Shown here in pieces: positions 24,601 through 34,113 of a stretch of DNA of 64,000 nt. The position numbers and the translations under genes were made by a program. Numbering within the stretch: position 1 is the stretch's first letter; each line of letters starts with the position of its first letter. The DNA lies in contig QCXZ01000137.1 in the NCBI GenBank assembly GCA_025024175.1, positions 75,330,680 to 75,394,679 of the forward strand. Reading direction: 5' to 3'. This stretch comes from Rhyzopertha dominica. Lineage: Eukaryota > Arthropoda > Insecta > Coleoptera > Bostrichidae. The notes beneath the pieces are model-generated. The model made no database searches and had not been told where the DNA came from. It was given only the letters and a program-made list of their open reading frames with translations.

Positions 24601-26440
24601 ATAATAACCAAATTGCTCTTTGTAGATCAAGCTAGGTTTTTTAGACCATTTGCATGTACTTCTTTCTTTCGATAAGAATTGTATTTTCCATACTTATTTG
24701 GACAATACATGGTAAAGCACTAAAAGGCTTTAAACTTATTTTGCTTTTTCAGCCATTAAGAACATTAGATAATTATTGCCTGGGTATTTCATAGATAACC
24801 TCAAAACCGCTCGTTCTAAAGGTAGCAACCGGCGTTATCTCCAAATATAGGAATTTGGACGTCGAATATATTTCATATTCCTTGGCGCTTGAGCTATTCA
24901 TGCTAGTGTCTTGCGGCGAGAAGATTATTAAGGATATTTGACTAAATTATTTCAATGCAGCTTTTTTTATAAGCTCTACTGTAAATAAGAAAAAGAACAT
25001 GAATTTTAAAGTAATAAATTTGTACTTGCGAGAATTAGAATGTGGATAATATCATGTGAGCTAGTGGCAAACTCGTCTTAGTGGGGAACTAATCTGAACG
25101 GTAGCCCTCTTTGCTGCGGACGTTTAAACACCGACAGAGGCCCCCAGCGACGATTTGTGCAAAGAGTGCAGTTCTCAAGTTTAGACGTACTTCTGTTGTT
25201 ATTATTAAATTTGTACTTATTCGAACTGAATCCAATAAACTTTTAATTGGATTATTTCGTGTTCAGGAAAAGCAAGGGTAAAAACAGTCAGTTGGCTTTA
25301 TTTTTTCTATGTATTATAAAATCAATGCTATAAAATCGATCTCCTTTTAAATTCATAAACTGGATATACTGATATAGATGTACTATTACTTTTTTTTTAT
25401 ACTTTTCAGATAAAAGCCATAGAAGAGACTCTGTTGCGTGTTGAGTTTGTTAATAAAAAGCATTGCACTGGGTAAAATTATTGACATATTTTTTTATTAT
25501 GCTATGTGAAATTTGTTCCTCAGGGGTGAAACTGAGACGGTACTGCATACATTTGAGCATCTGACACGCTTCCAATCAGTTGTCATTAGAAAATACAAGA
25601 TAAGAACAACTGTCCTTATTTTTCAGTAATCGATTGGTTCAACATTCATGATTCTTCGTGGAACAATAACGGTTATATGATTTTTAAAACTTTCTAATTC
25701 CACAACGAAATTTTAAATCTCCTTTTGTTTCTGGCACTTGGATTGTGATTAGCATCTCTAAATGATCATCTATAATACACCTCACAAACTTTGGCAAAAC
25801 GAACACTAAAGAACTATTTCCCTTTTCATTTCAATATATGCTGAAAATATGCTGCTGATTTTGATGTAGCATGGATTTCTGTTTAAATTTATTTATTATT
25901 TGACTCATATTTCCTCTAATTATATTAACTAATTACCAATTGTCGCATAAAAAAAATTATACGTCTTCACTGTATTTGCAATATGTAGGGTTTTTGCATC
26001 GATTGAGTATTATTTCTTTGTCTGCGCGTAACTGGAGTTGCCTTTTTCTTCGTCTAGATCGATAATGATCATGATGTAAACAAATTTCAAGGCAATCCAT
26101 TGAACATTATTATTTAGGTTGCCTATTGTAATGGTTCACTCCTTCCAAGGTCTGCGGTTTGCGCGGTAATTGAACTAAGCAATTAGCAAATTTTTTACTA
26201 AATCACATACATTTCCTCCTGTATTAAGGAATCACATGCTACATGGTACAATAACTATGTCATCAATTTTTCAAGTAACTCATATGAACATATAGAAATA
26301 TAGATACTTGTCCCATCTCCAATAATGTTGCTTTAAACAAGTCAGTTCGAAAAATTTACACAATTCTATTCCAATTTTGAAATAAACGCATTCATACTAT
26401 ATGGTAATGTAATTTCACTCACCTGCGCAGCAAGATGCAT
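18535..26440 (-). CDS. Chemosensory protein (CSP, OS-D family), three coding exons
   Basis: Joining 26440-26423, 22228-22048 and 18674-18535 on the minus strand gives a 112-residue protein. It begins MHLAAQVSLFVAVLAGFIAL, a typical secretory signal with likely cleavage after about Ser23. Cysteines lie at 51, 58, 77 and 80, which is exactly the CSP spacing C-X6-C-X18-C-X2-C (two small disulfide loops). Family-typical blocks are DKRYLLRQLKCALGEAPC, LAPLVLRGSCPQC and VQKNYPKEWNKVLQQY. All four splice sites are canonical (CAG/GTGAGT, TTTCAG/G, AAAA/GTAAGA, TTTCAG/G). Intron 2 falls one nucleotide after a Lys codon, the conserved CSP intron position. CSPs are small secreted alpha-helical carriers of hydrophobic ligands in sensilla, cuticle and other tissues. 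Introns of about 4.2 and 3.4 kb hold transposon debris. It looks intact. The ligand and the ortholog name are not known. Confidence 0.93.
19480..19870 (+). pseudogene. Mariner-like transposase N-terminal remnant inside CSP intron 2
   Basis: The plus strand translates to SYAIVKNCIASFKRQKPSIQ followed by DEQMPGRPIFVTAPENTD and later LDVDRKRAPVETS. These are the second helix-turn-helix and linker of mariner transposases (family form 'PSYATVKKW..EFKRG..S..D....GRP' and 'QKRARVE.S'). The part before 19500 and the catalytic domain are missing, and the frame shifts near 19750. It lies opposite in strand to the CSP gene, inside its intron. Confidence 0.7.
20298..20530. repeat. Probable dispersed repeat with AGGGTGTCC-type end
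   Basis: Begins TATAGGGTGTCCAAAATTCC and continues through a GC-balanced stretch (TTTTCCGGGGTATCTCGGTA, GTCGAATAACTCAAG). Ends of this form are common on insect transposons. Related openings (ACAGGGTGGTCC, ACAGGATGTCC) occur at 2321 and 33443. No second full copy is present in the window, so this is a judgement from end similarity. Confidence 0.4.
20565..20786. repeat. Tandem duplication, 2 x 111 bp, in CSP intron 2
   Basis: 20565-20675 and 20676-20786 are almost identical (TTAGCTTATTTAAGCGGTTA ... TGATACCGCG). They differ at one base (TTTTAC versus TTCTAC) and at two N positions in the second copy. The near identity means a recent duplication, or an assembly artefact. Confidence 0.9.
20787..22047. 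other. Remainder of CSP intron 2
   Basis: AT-rich intronic sequence without recognised repeats. The 72- and 71-codon frames at 20818-21056 overlap on opposite strands and have no motif. Confidence 0.5.
22048..22228 (-). CDS. CSP coding exon 2 (signal peptide remainder and first Cys pair)
   Basis: Acceptor CCTCTGTTTCAG ends at 22229. The exon runs 181 nt, 60 codons plus one base, to donor GTAAGA at 22047. It encodes the hydrophobic core of the signal peptide, the N-terminal helices and the first cysteine pair in the block CALGEAPC. The last full codon is the Lys that marks the conserved CSP intron. Confidence 0.93.
22862..23668 (+). pseudogene. Tc1-like transposase pseudogene inside CSP intron 1
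   Basis: Starting at ATG 22862 the plus strand reads MNRAVGFLQTGTRLVEVAER, the first helix-turn-helix of Tc1 transposases, followed by an in-frame stop. Around 23225 it reads VLFTDESSFGF (first catalytic Asp block), around 23330 LWGGI, then HDN at about 23440 (second Asp). At 23480 comes PNLNRIEHVWGMFQSRI, the 'SPDLNPIEHVW' block with the catalytic Glu. Multiple stops and frameshifts and the loss of the block after HDN make it dead. Its inverted repeats were not found. Confidence 0.82.
23669..26422. other. Remainder of CSP intron 1 on the 5' side
   Basis: AT-rich. A dispersed repeat at 25108-25204 (TGCGGACGTTTAAACACCGA ... GTGCAGTTCTCAAG) matches 3000-3080. Around 25515-25580 a faint CEIC..G-type frame resembles LINE tails, but too weakly to call. 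Confidence 0.5.
26423..26440 (-). CDS. CSP coding exon 1 (start codon, six residues)
   Basis: ATG at 26440-26438 followed by CATCTTGCTGCGCAG and a perfect donor GTGAGT (plus-strand ACTCAC at 26417-26422). The exon supplies only MHLAAQ, the first residues of the signal peptide, in phase 0. It was chosen because the frame of exon 2 is open up to its acceptor without an ATG, and because this is the only exon found upstream that supplies an ATG, a strong donor and a hydrophobic continuation. Confidence 0.85.
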
Positions 26441-26494
26441 GTTGATGGTGTGACGTTCTTGAAAAACACTAAGAAAGTGGAGGTGAAAGTGGAT

Positions 26495-26531
26495 TCTGAA
26501 CAGCAGTAGACGCTGGTCTCACTTTTTAAAC
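26495..26531 (-). promoter_or_regulatory. Candidate core promoter of the CSP gene
   Basis: On the minus strand a TATA-like TTTAAAAAG (26530-26522) stands about 30 bp before a TCAGAA initiator-like site (26498). That would give a 5' leader of roughly 55-60 nt to the ATG at 26440. The region upstream (26535-26720) is GC-richer than its surroundings. This is inference from spacing only. Confidence 0.35.
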
Positions 26532-27389
26532 GCTACCGATACGACTGCGTTACACACGAGCGGCGATTTCGCAGAATGCATTAAAATGCGGCACACAACC
26601 ACCCGCTGGCCACGCCTGTTAAGAATGCGCCCCGTACAATGCGAAAATTGCCATTCTCGGAAGCTGACAGAGACAAACGCTAATCCCCACTGAGTACTCG
26701 TGAAAATGTCGTACACACGTTTTTCTTTCTAAATTTTCTTCGTCCGACATGTTTTACTGGGCTACAATAAACTTAAATCCATTTCAACACCTCGTGTTAT
26801 TGTTGGTACTGTTCTCTTACTCCTAGGCCTACTCATTTGCACGACTCTAATAAGTAAATAATTTGTGAAATAAACCGATAGAATTTCAAGTTTTTTTTTT
26901 GTGAAAATCTATGGGCGGTACAAAAAGTATTACATTTTTTACTGTCTATAATCTGTAACACTATTTTTAGTATTTAAAAAATGTCTATTAAAAGATAATG
27001 ACTTTTAATATTAGGAGCTAAAGTTGTAACTTTTAATCCTAAAATTAAAAATGTTGATTTAAATGAAAACTTGGTAATGTTTAAAAGTTTGTTCAACAAT
27101 ATCGTCTACCGAGATTATTATTAACTACTCAGTTTATTCAAGTGCTTATTTATTTTATTATCCCAATGTGGTTTGAATAATTTCGTTCAAATTAATAATT
27201 CAATAGATGATTAAGCTTGGAGAAAAAATGGCATGTTTCATTCGGATTAAAAGTTAGTTTTTTGTCTCGCAATTTGTATCTTCTTGTCTAGGTTACGGTT
27301 CGCCTCATAAATGTAAAATTTGCTCATCAAAAAAGTTTTAATCCTAATATGATAATATATGTACTATTTTCGCCGATCTACATTAAATG
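26532..27389. other. CSP 5' flank and AT-rich spacer
   Basis: 26535-26720 is GC-richer and may contain CSP upstream control sequence. The rest is AT-rich with no recognised feature. Confidence 0.4.
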
Positions 27390-27446
27390 ACTACCTATAG
27401 TGACAAGTGTCGAGCAGTCGAGTGACACTTTTACTGCATAGGTAGT
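27390..27446. ncRNA. Compact hairpin, possible pre-miRNA-like or MITE foldback
   Basis: ACTACCTAT (27390-27398) pairs perfectly with ATAGGTAGT (27438-27446). Inside it, AGTGACAAGTGTC pairs with GACACTTTTACT with few mismatches, leaving a loop of about 12 nt. The stem is thus about 20-22 bp in a 57-nt hairpin. Expression is unknown, and a foldback transposon end is an equally good explanation. Confidence 0.3.
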
Positions 27447-27806
27447 AAAAATATACAGGAATGAAATTAAAAAAAAACTACTTTATCTTGACTTGAAAAT
27501 AGCTAATACCCCATTACAACAAAACAATTTATTATTTATTATAAATACTAATAATTACATTATTACAATTGTTAAAAACAACTGGATTTTGCCTTCATAA
27601 TTCGTTTAATGTTTCGTTAACTCATTTCTAACAATTGTGTTTGTGACAGTTGTTGAAACTTGAATTATTACTATTTGTAAAAATCTTTTTGCACGTCTTG
27701 GATTTACTGTTCTGAGCTTTGATTCTTCAATGTACCCTTCGGGTACATTCTTACACCGATAGACATATAGGAAACGTAGAGGAGTAGGTATTTAAAAAAC
27801 GTGTAT

Positions 27807-28070
27807 TTAATTAATAAACCCACCGCGATCCCCATGCCTTTTAAGCGTAATAGTGTATCCTCCGGAGTTCACCAGCAACGTTGCTGATGTCCACCTGTAG
27901 CAATGGCTAGTGTATTCTTTAGAATTTGACAATTTTAAATACCCAGCTCTTTCTGCGGGCATTTTTCCTAACTTATTGATACCTACATATTGTTTGTAGC
28001 TTTTCACACCTGAATACTTGAAAAAGAATCTCGAATATTCCAAATTTGGGCGGTACGAAGAGTTTTTACA
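27807..28070 (-). pseudogene. Tyrosine recombinase (Crypton/DIRS-like) catalytic-domain fragment
   Basis: The minus strand reads SRFFFKYSGVKSYKQYVGIN, then KLGKMPAERAGYLKL, then SKEYTSHCYRWTSATLLVNS and TLKRHGDRG. This follows the C-terminal catalytic core of tyrosine recombinases common in insect genomes (form 'GINK.G..P..IA.YL.L.....YTGH.FRRTSATLLV..G.DI.TLKRHGGW'). The H-x-x-R box is present as SHCYR, but the second Arg and the HGGW box are altered (HGDRG). The frame above 28040 shifts and the N-terminal and final catalytic Tyr regions are absent. It is a fragment of an element that moved by site-specific recombination rather than a DDE transposase. Crypton versus DIRS cannot be separated. 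Confidence 0.7.
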
Positions 28071-29336
28071 TTTCTAAATAATATTTGACCACACGACAGC
28101 TTGTTGATAAACTTGCCAGAGTTTTCAGGGCTTGCTGCTTCTCCGATTTTTTTTCCTATTTTTTACCACCATTATCACTCATTTATAATGGGTTTTCTTA
28201 ATTTAGAAAAATAGCAGGAATAAATGACAGCAAACGGCAACGACGCTGTATAAACCACCCTTGTGTAATCGTATTTTCGGATTGTTTTATCCGTTATATG
28301 ATTTTAATACAGAAAATATGGTACAACGTAAATGATCTGTGAAAAAAATTATATGTTCAGTTCGTCACATTACTATGTATCACTTTTTGATACTGACTTT
28401 GAAGTGCAAAAATGATTTCATCTTGGCGCTAATACTAAAATGCCCGCAATGCAACCATATTTTTTACAAATAATTATTATAAAATATTGGGAAATTGATC
28501 CCGATGCAAATTTTGATTGTCTGTAAAAACATTCCTAAAGTACTTCTTTACTAAGATTTTAATATATTTTTCAGAAATGATAGTACGGGGTCACGTCAAA
28601 GGCTTGTCTAACCTCATTTTATTTAAATAGCGCTCCCATGTATTTTTTACGTGCCTATCTGAATAGAGCTTTCATCGCCGTTACAAAAATATAGCCAACT
28701 TTTTTCTCTTTACTTTAATTTGAAATACAAACCTTTTTATGTTTTTGCCTGCGAGTTTAAAGTCACCATCTTGAACAGTTAACAAGCGACAACTGCCCTA
28801 TTAACTAACAGTTGTCAAATTTTGTTTTAAGAGGTTGCTTTTTCAAAATAATTTGCAGTGCGTTCTGAAAATTCTGACAAATGGGATATGATAGTGTATT
28901 GTGTACAAACCTGTGAAAATATCCAGATATCCAGAAAGGTGACAAGCTTTTCAAAGATATTTTTCCACGATTGCTCCATAACTTAATTAACAGTCAAAAG
29001 TTTTAAATACCGGCTATCAAATAGGAATATGGAGTTGTAAGGAATACTTGTTATAGGAAATATAGACAATAATACCAAATAGTTGACGCGGTAGTTAAAG
29101 ATAACCACTGGTTTACCAAGAAGTAATGCTAGGCGGCCTTTGAAGAAGCACAAATTCAGAATATTTAGAGCTGAAAGACTGTTAACTCCACCTGAATTTT
29201 TTCTAATGATTAGTGGAGAATTGTAACCAAGTGCAACACTTTCCATTAAACTGAATTTGGACAGATGATTTTTCATCGCTACAATTCTAATACATGGGCA
29301 TAAAAGAACCCTTATGAAGTTTTAGAGCAAAGAAAT
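28071..29336. other. No recognised gene
   Basis: AT-rich. A minus-strand 97-codon frame at 28983-29276 shows no recognised motif and ends without context. Not supported as a gene. Confidence 0.4.
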
Positions 29337-29760
29337 AAAGGTAGACTTTGGTTTAGGGTGTGGACAGGAACCTCTAGAGGCAGAATTATAAATCCACTTA
29401 TTTACGATGGCACCACCACCTCTCAGAGACACTTATAGAATTTCGTTAGCATCAAACCTTAGAACCGTAATTTAGCAGCAAGATGGGACTCCTCCTCAGA
29501 AGGCTGCAATTATTAACACTTTGTTGACGACTAATTTTGCCAATAAGTGGCTAGCCAATCAGGATCCTAACAATACCCACCGAGGTCCCCGGATTTAACA
29601 CCTTGCATTGTATCTGCGGGAAACACTAGGCTAGAGTTAGAGATCCCGGTCATTTAAGCTTTTGCAACCTTCACTCAAATGAGAGAAAATGAACTCGAGA
29701 AGAAGTGCTAAGAAAAATGCCGCCTACGCACAGATGAAGATGGTTGACATTTTGAACATT
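29337..29760 (+). pseudogene. Mariner-superfamily transposase remnant (QQDG..P class)
   Basis: Around 29345 the frame reads VWTGTSRGRIINPLI. Around 29478 another gives QQDGTPPQKAAIINTLL, the second catalytic Asp block of the class whose form is 'FQQDGAPPH....V..FL...F...WIG'. It is followed by FANKWLAN and then by the start of an 'RSPDLTP' block near 29590. Stops interrupt every frame and the C-terminus trails off by about 29760. The element has no recognisable TIRs. It shares its class with the remnants at 52.0-53.0 kb and 62.2-63.0 kb. Confidence 0.65.
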
Positions 29761-30753
29761 TGTAAAGACGTTCCTTGTTTAGTTTTCTGTATTTAAATAA
29801 GTTTGTTACAGTTGTATTGCTTTATTTGACATTATGGTTTAAATTTAGACTTTATTGCAAATATAATAGGGTGAAATTACTTATGTACTCGTATATAGCT
29901 TTATTGGCATTAAAATATAAAAAGCTTTGTATTTCAAACTAAACTTAAGTAAAGCGCAAAGTAAATAAATAGGTAATAAAATTAAGTTTGGGCCGATAAC
30001 TTTTTGACGTGATACCGTATACTAATCTTGCAAGTGTGGGGTTAAAATCTACGCAAAATGTGCTTTGGGAATGTTTTTACAGAAATTCAAAATTTCAAAC
30101 CGGATAAATCTTTCCCAAAATGGAAATTTTTGAAATCGCCCTGTATCTCCGACATTACGATAAATATAGGACTGCGGTTTTCACCACTGAGATTTTCTTC
30201 ATTAGGTAAGGAGTCTTTTTTCTCTTCTCGTATGTTTAGAATTTTATAATATAAATATATAAATATAAAATTTATTTATTCGCTAAAATAAACGAATAAA
30301 AAAAAATAAATATGACTTCCGGTAGAAGCAAATTTAATGTAAAAAAAATTTTTGGGAATGTGGGAGGTTCATTTCATAAGAATAACTGCCCCCGCCATCT
30401 TTCGGCGTAAGTTGTCATTGTTGTATATGTTAGAGAAGGCATTTGCCTACCACCTTAGGGTTTAGGGTCACAATCGATAAGAACAGATGGCAGCGCTGCA
30501 CATCGATTAACCAAACATAGTTGCCAATACTATGGCATTTTAGCATTCAATAGCATATAATTAATTTGCATTAAGTATAACACAATATTAATTACATCTG
30601 TTCTACATCTTCAGATTATAAAACTAAAGCTTCTGGTTCAGCATTGTCAACCTTTTTGATATTTATTCAGTTTCTAGACTGACAGAAGTTTCAATGCACA
30701 TAAATATCTGTTTATGATACGACCAGAGGACCAGACATAGTACTCAAGATAAT
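29761..30753. other. Repeat-like AT-rich spacer
   Basis: 30000-30250 (GGGCCGATAACTTTTTGACG ... CGCCCTGTATCTCCGACATT) has the feel of a transposon end, since 'CCCTGTATCTC' is a common insect element terminus. No partner copy is present. A GC-balanced patch at 30380-30510 has no coding frame. Confidence 0.35.
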
Positions 30754-30866
30754 TAAACCATTTTCTCCTATTTGTTTTTTTTCTTAGGTACCTTGCTTTA
30801 AGATATTGTCATGGTTACTGGGTTGGTTTTAGCTAACATCCACTTTAACAATNAATCGCACAGTTT
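30754..30866. repeat. Degenerate copy of the GGYCGGTT MITE family
   Basis: TGTCATGGTTACTGGGTTGG followed by TTTTAGCTAACATCCACTTT is a close copy of the internal block at 34186-34240. The left end (CATTTTCTCCTATTTG) is a diverged inverted repeat. The right end is lost beside an N. Confidence 0.65.
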
Positions 30867-31311
30867 CGATATTCAACTACATACCTACTGTTTGGGAGAA
30901 ACGTCGGTTTCACGTAATATAGGTATTAATAACATACATAGGTATCTCTTTGTAGCCTGCATAGGTATTTGATATCGATGTGTTAGCCAACATCAATAAT
31001 AAAAAAAAATATTAATTACTAATTGATACTTTTAAACCATTGGTATATTTCAGCATTCNAAATATTATACTCAACTTGACAGTCAACTTTCATCCTCATT
31101 CTATAATGCATAGTGGAATTGAATCCCTAACCCAAAACTATAAAGCTTTTTTCTAAAGCTGGCAACAACGTCAAGCTAACAGCTGAATGGCCCCATGTGG
31201 ATATTTANGCTTGCGCAAAACCCATCTTTATAAGTGTNTTGTGTTGATTTTTGTCAGCGTTTATGTTTACGTCCATTATTGGGACGGAAATTTCGTCAAT
31301 AGAAAAACTAG
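30867..31311. other. 5' flank of the AKAP-like gene
   Basis: AT-rich sequence with three single N bases. The part from about 31250 may be 5' untranslated exon, because a strong donor (CTAG/GTAAGA) ends it. No clear TATA box. Confidence 0.3.
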
Positions 31312-31372
31312 GTAAGACAGTAATTTTGCAGTCAACTCAATCCAGGTGTGTAAGATCGTATACTAATTACAG
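31312..31372 (+). other. Candidate 61-nt intron in the 5' leader
   Basis: Begins GTAAGACAG and ends TATACTAATTACAG, with a TACTAAT branch-point-like motif just before the AG. The size is at the short end of insect introns. It would lie in the 5' untranslated region of the downstream gene. Without transcripts this is a splice-signal guess. Confidence 0.35.
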
Positions 31373-31395
31373 TTAGCACAGAGGAGGAACTGCGT

Positions 31396-31482
31396 ATGTT
31401 TAATTCAGAAAGAAACTACCTACCCAGCAATGGCGACCTACTAATCAATACAACAATCCCCTGGCAAGTCACCACGAACTGA
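31396..31482 (+). CDS. Upstream open reading frame (28 codons) in the leader
   Basis: ATG at 31396 opens MFNSERNYLPSNGDLLINTT and closes with TGA at 31480-31482. That is 29 nt before the main ATG and in a different frame. If the transcript starts upstream it would lower or condition translation of the main protein. It may also be chance. Confidence 0.3.
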   Translation: MFNSERNYLPSNGDLLINTTIPWQVTTN

Positions 31483-31511
31483 AGAGCTGTTAACATACTC
31501 CATACAAAACA

Positions 31512-32417
31512 ATGGGAAACGAGGACGGTGGACAATCCTCATCTGACCGCAATGGTAGCAGCGACAACGAGAAGCCGTTGAAAAAAGCAAGATATGTTTG
31601 GGAAGTAAAAGGCAAACACCACCTCAAAGACAAATACAAGCGCAAGAACGGTGGTGGCAGCAGTTCTTCGCAGCAGACCACTTCAAGAGAAGCTGCGGAA
31701 GAGGACATGCGGTTACTCGAGGAACAGAACAACAACAACGATGGCAGTAACAACAACAACAATAACAACTGTGAAAACAATAACAGCAGTCCTGGAGGTG
31801 GATGCAGCGGAAGGTGCTGTTTGGACAGCATATTGGCCAGCTCAGAAGCGATTATGAGCTATGAAGATATAGAGGATGGAGAATCGTCCCAAAGTGATTC
31901 GAATAAGTCGGGGTCAGACGATGGACCAGTGAGCTTAACAACACCCAATCCCAAGAACGAAGATTATTACTTATTGAGGTGGCAAGCAAGGCAAGTAGCT
32001 AAAGGATTTGTAGATAATACAATTAACCGAGTTCTCGAACATTGGAAGGTAATGCCACCCTTCGATGCAGCCGATTTTGTAGAGAACTGCGACAGCGATG
32101 GTCATGTCGAAGATGAAGGGATACTGATGGCAATACAGTCGCATGGGTTGAGGCAGGATGTGAAAGAGTCTGAAGGTCCTGGAACAAGCAACACTAGCCA
32201 CCCGCCTGTAATACCTCTACAAGAAATTGCGAAGTCTATGATGGACAATTATGAAAACGTCAATCACGAAAGTGCACAGAATGTTCAGTTCAACAGAGAA
32301 GTAAATAGTTCGGATGAGCCCATAAGTGCTGAAGGGGAGGACCCCACAGACTTTTTGAATAAAGCTGTTTCGGTTGCTATATCAGAAAAAGGATTGTCTT
32401 CTTGTAATTATGAATAG
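31512..32417 (+). CDS. Uncharacterised 301-residue protein with AKAP-like helix
   Basis: An intact single-exon frame from ATG (context AAAACAATGG) to TAG. Residues 1-50 are charged, with KPLKKARYVWEVKGKHHLKD as a possible conserved basic block. Residues 50-145 are low complexity: poly-Ser, a poly-Asn run at 73-91, Gly/Cys (GGGCSGRCC) and acidic Ser-rich sequence. Residues 153-178 form an amphipathic helix whose VAKGFVDNTI core resembles PKA type-II anchoring helices such as that of the AKAP-IS peptide (LAKQIVDNAI). Residues 200-213 (DEGILMAIQSHGL) and the C-terminus (FLNKAVSVAISEKGLSS) also look like conserved short segments. It has no signal peptide and no membrane segment, so it is probably cytoplasmic or nuclear. 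A role as scaffold tethering PKA is inferred from the helix alone. The gene name is not recognised. A 5' intron and earlier exons are possible. Confidence 0.82.
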   Translation: MGNEDGGQSSSDRNGSSDNEKPLKKARYVWEVKGKHHLKDKYKRKNGGGSSSSQQTTSREAAEEDMRLLEEQNNNNDGSNNNNNNNCENNNSSPGGGCSGRCCLDSILASSEAIMSYEDIEDGESSQSDSNKSGSDDGPVSLTTPNPKNEDYYLLRWQARQVAKGFVDNTINRVLEHWKVMPPFDAADFVENCDSDGHVEDEGILMAIQSHGLRQDVKESEGPGTSNTSHPPVIPLQEIAKSMMDNYENVNHESAQNVQFNREVNSSDEPISAEGEDPTDFLNKAVSVAISEKGLSSCNYE

Positions 32418-32579
32418 ATAGGTTTCGTGCTGAATACATGTGAAAGTAGACGAATCTATATGTTAGTGTCACCATCCTGCTAGATGTAAAAGGAATTTAC
32501 CTGTTCAGTATTGTACTCATACGGGCAGTGCACATGTTTTATACAGACTGCTCTAATTCACATAAAAATGTAACAAGTA

Positions 32580-32585
32580 AATAAA
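32580..32585 (+). terminator. Polyadenylation signal AATAAA for the AKAP-like gene
   Basis: AATAAA lies 163 nt after the stop codon and is followed by TG/T-rich sequence (TTTTAATGTGCTGTC). This is a suitable 3' end. Confidence 0.6.
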
Positions 32586-34113
32586 GTTATGATATTACTT
32601 TTAATGTGCTGTCACTCAGCTTGTTTTTGATTGATGTTAACAAATGATCATCCACCATTATTAAAGAAAAAAGTTCAACTGCTTGTATATATACTTGCCG
32701 CGCAAGCAGACAGGGCTAAATAATTAGCTAGACATTCATTTTAGTATTGGAATAAAATTCAGTTTAGAATAGGTACTTTTTCCTAACTATTACCTAAAAT
32801 GTTTGAGCTGATTTAGGCTAATCAACTAATAGTTTGAGAATAATTATTAAATGGAAAATTGAAATAAAAAGTATTAACAGAGAATATTATTGTAAAAACC
32901 ATAATTACTTAACTGCAAAATCAGAGAATTAAAATAAATGTTTAATTTAATGCTCATAATATCAGTACTTTAACAACAAAAATATTTAGTTCAAAATATT
33001 CTGACTAAAAGGTATTGAGAAGTTCCGTTAGAGCTAAAGAAGCCGCCACATCAACATATTGTTGCTGTATGTTTTTTTTTCCCTTATTTCTGGCTCATTA
33101 TTAGCTTATAGATAACACTAAAATCTTGTTATTTAAAAAAACAATCATGAAGGGCCTAGAATAAGCACCAAATCTTATTAGTACTGATACCTAATGGTAC
33201 AGTATTAGAAGTTTATAAAGCAAAATTTTTTTGATCAACAGTCAACATAATATAACTATGTCTTCTCTATTGAGTATCCAGAACAATACTTCTGCATTGC
33301 CTTTGAGGTCAATTTGTGAACTTGTGTACTCAATTCTCTCTGTTATTATCTCAGATCTGCAGCAGAATGTATCAATTATATATTTTTTACTTATTCTGTG
33401 TTCTAGTTCCAATAAAAAAGAACCAATAATTCCATTGATATACAGGATGTCCGTCATTATGTGGGCAACCTCTCAGAATCTAAAAAGTGATGTAAAAATA
33501 ACGCTATTTTTACAGTTTTTTTTTAAATAACGCCCACCTAGTGAGATATATTCACTTTTGAACATGGAGGGAGAGAAATAGTTTTTCAAAAATATCTCTT
33601 AGACCGGCTGATATAATTTCATCAAGTTGTTGTTATTATTGTCTGAAGTGGAAGCCGTTAAAATGATGCACACATTTTTTTAATACAGTTTTGTTTGGGG
33701 GAGGGGGCCAACCCCTTGCATTTTTACTTTTAACCCTACAACGGGTATTTTTTTCCAGAAATATACGTTTTTTGATTCTTTGGGCCTTGTAAAGGAAAAC
33801 CGGTATTCTTTGTTCATGCAACTACAACTTTGATTCCAAAAAAATTCCATTTGAATGCTATTGTTCATAATTTCACTGCTTAACTAACATCATTTTGTTT
33901 TTTATCAAATTGGCTGTAATAAATTATAAAAATTCTGATTGATCACTTCTCATAAGTACCTGTAAAAATTGTTTTTGCAACAAATAATGTAAGGTAAAAA
34001 TGCATGTCTATATTACAGCTCATCACTGTATTAAAACTGTTTATTTGACTAACTAATACATCTGTTTTAATTCGCTATACAGGTATCAAGTGAAAGAGAT
34101 TCTGAAATCAATA
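32586..34113. other. No recognised gene; one repeat-like end
   Basis: AT-rich. ATACAGGATGTCCGTCATTA at 33440 resembles insect transposon ends of the ACAGGGTGTCC type and starts a GC-balanced stretch to about 33660. Short opposing frames at 33231-33530 and 33636-33868 show no motif. Confidence 0.4.

Noticed and set aside
25515..25580. CEIC..G frame resembling the zinc-knuckle tail of LINE RNase H
   Set aside because: Needs a frameshift and is too short to support.
28983..29276. Minus-strand 97-codon frame
   Set aside because: No motif, no promoter or splice context.
31490..31831. Minus-strand Leu/Ser-rich frame opposite the AKAP-like gene
   Set aside because: Mirror of the Asn/Ser/Gly low-complexity coding sequence on the plus strand.
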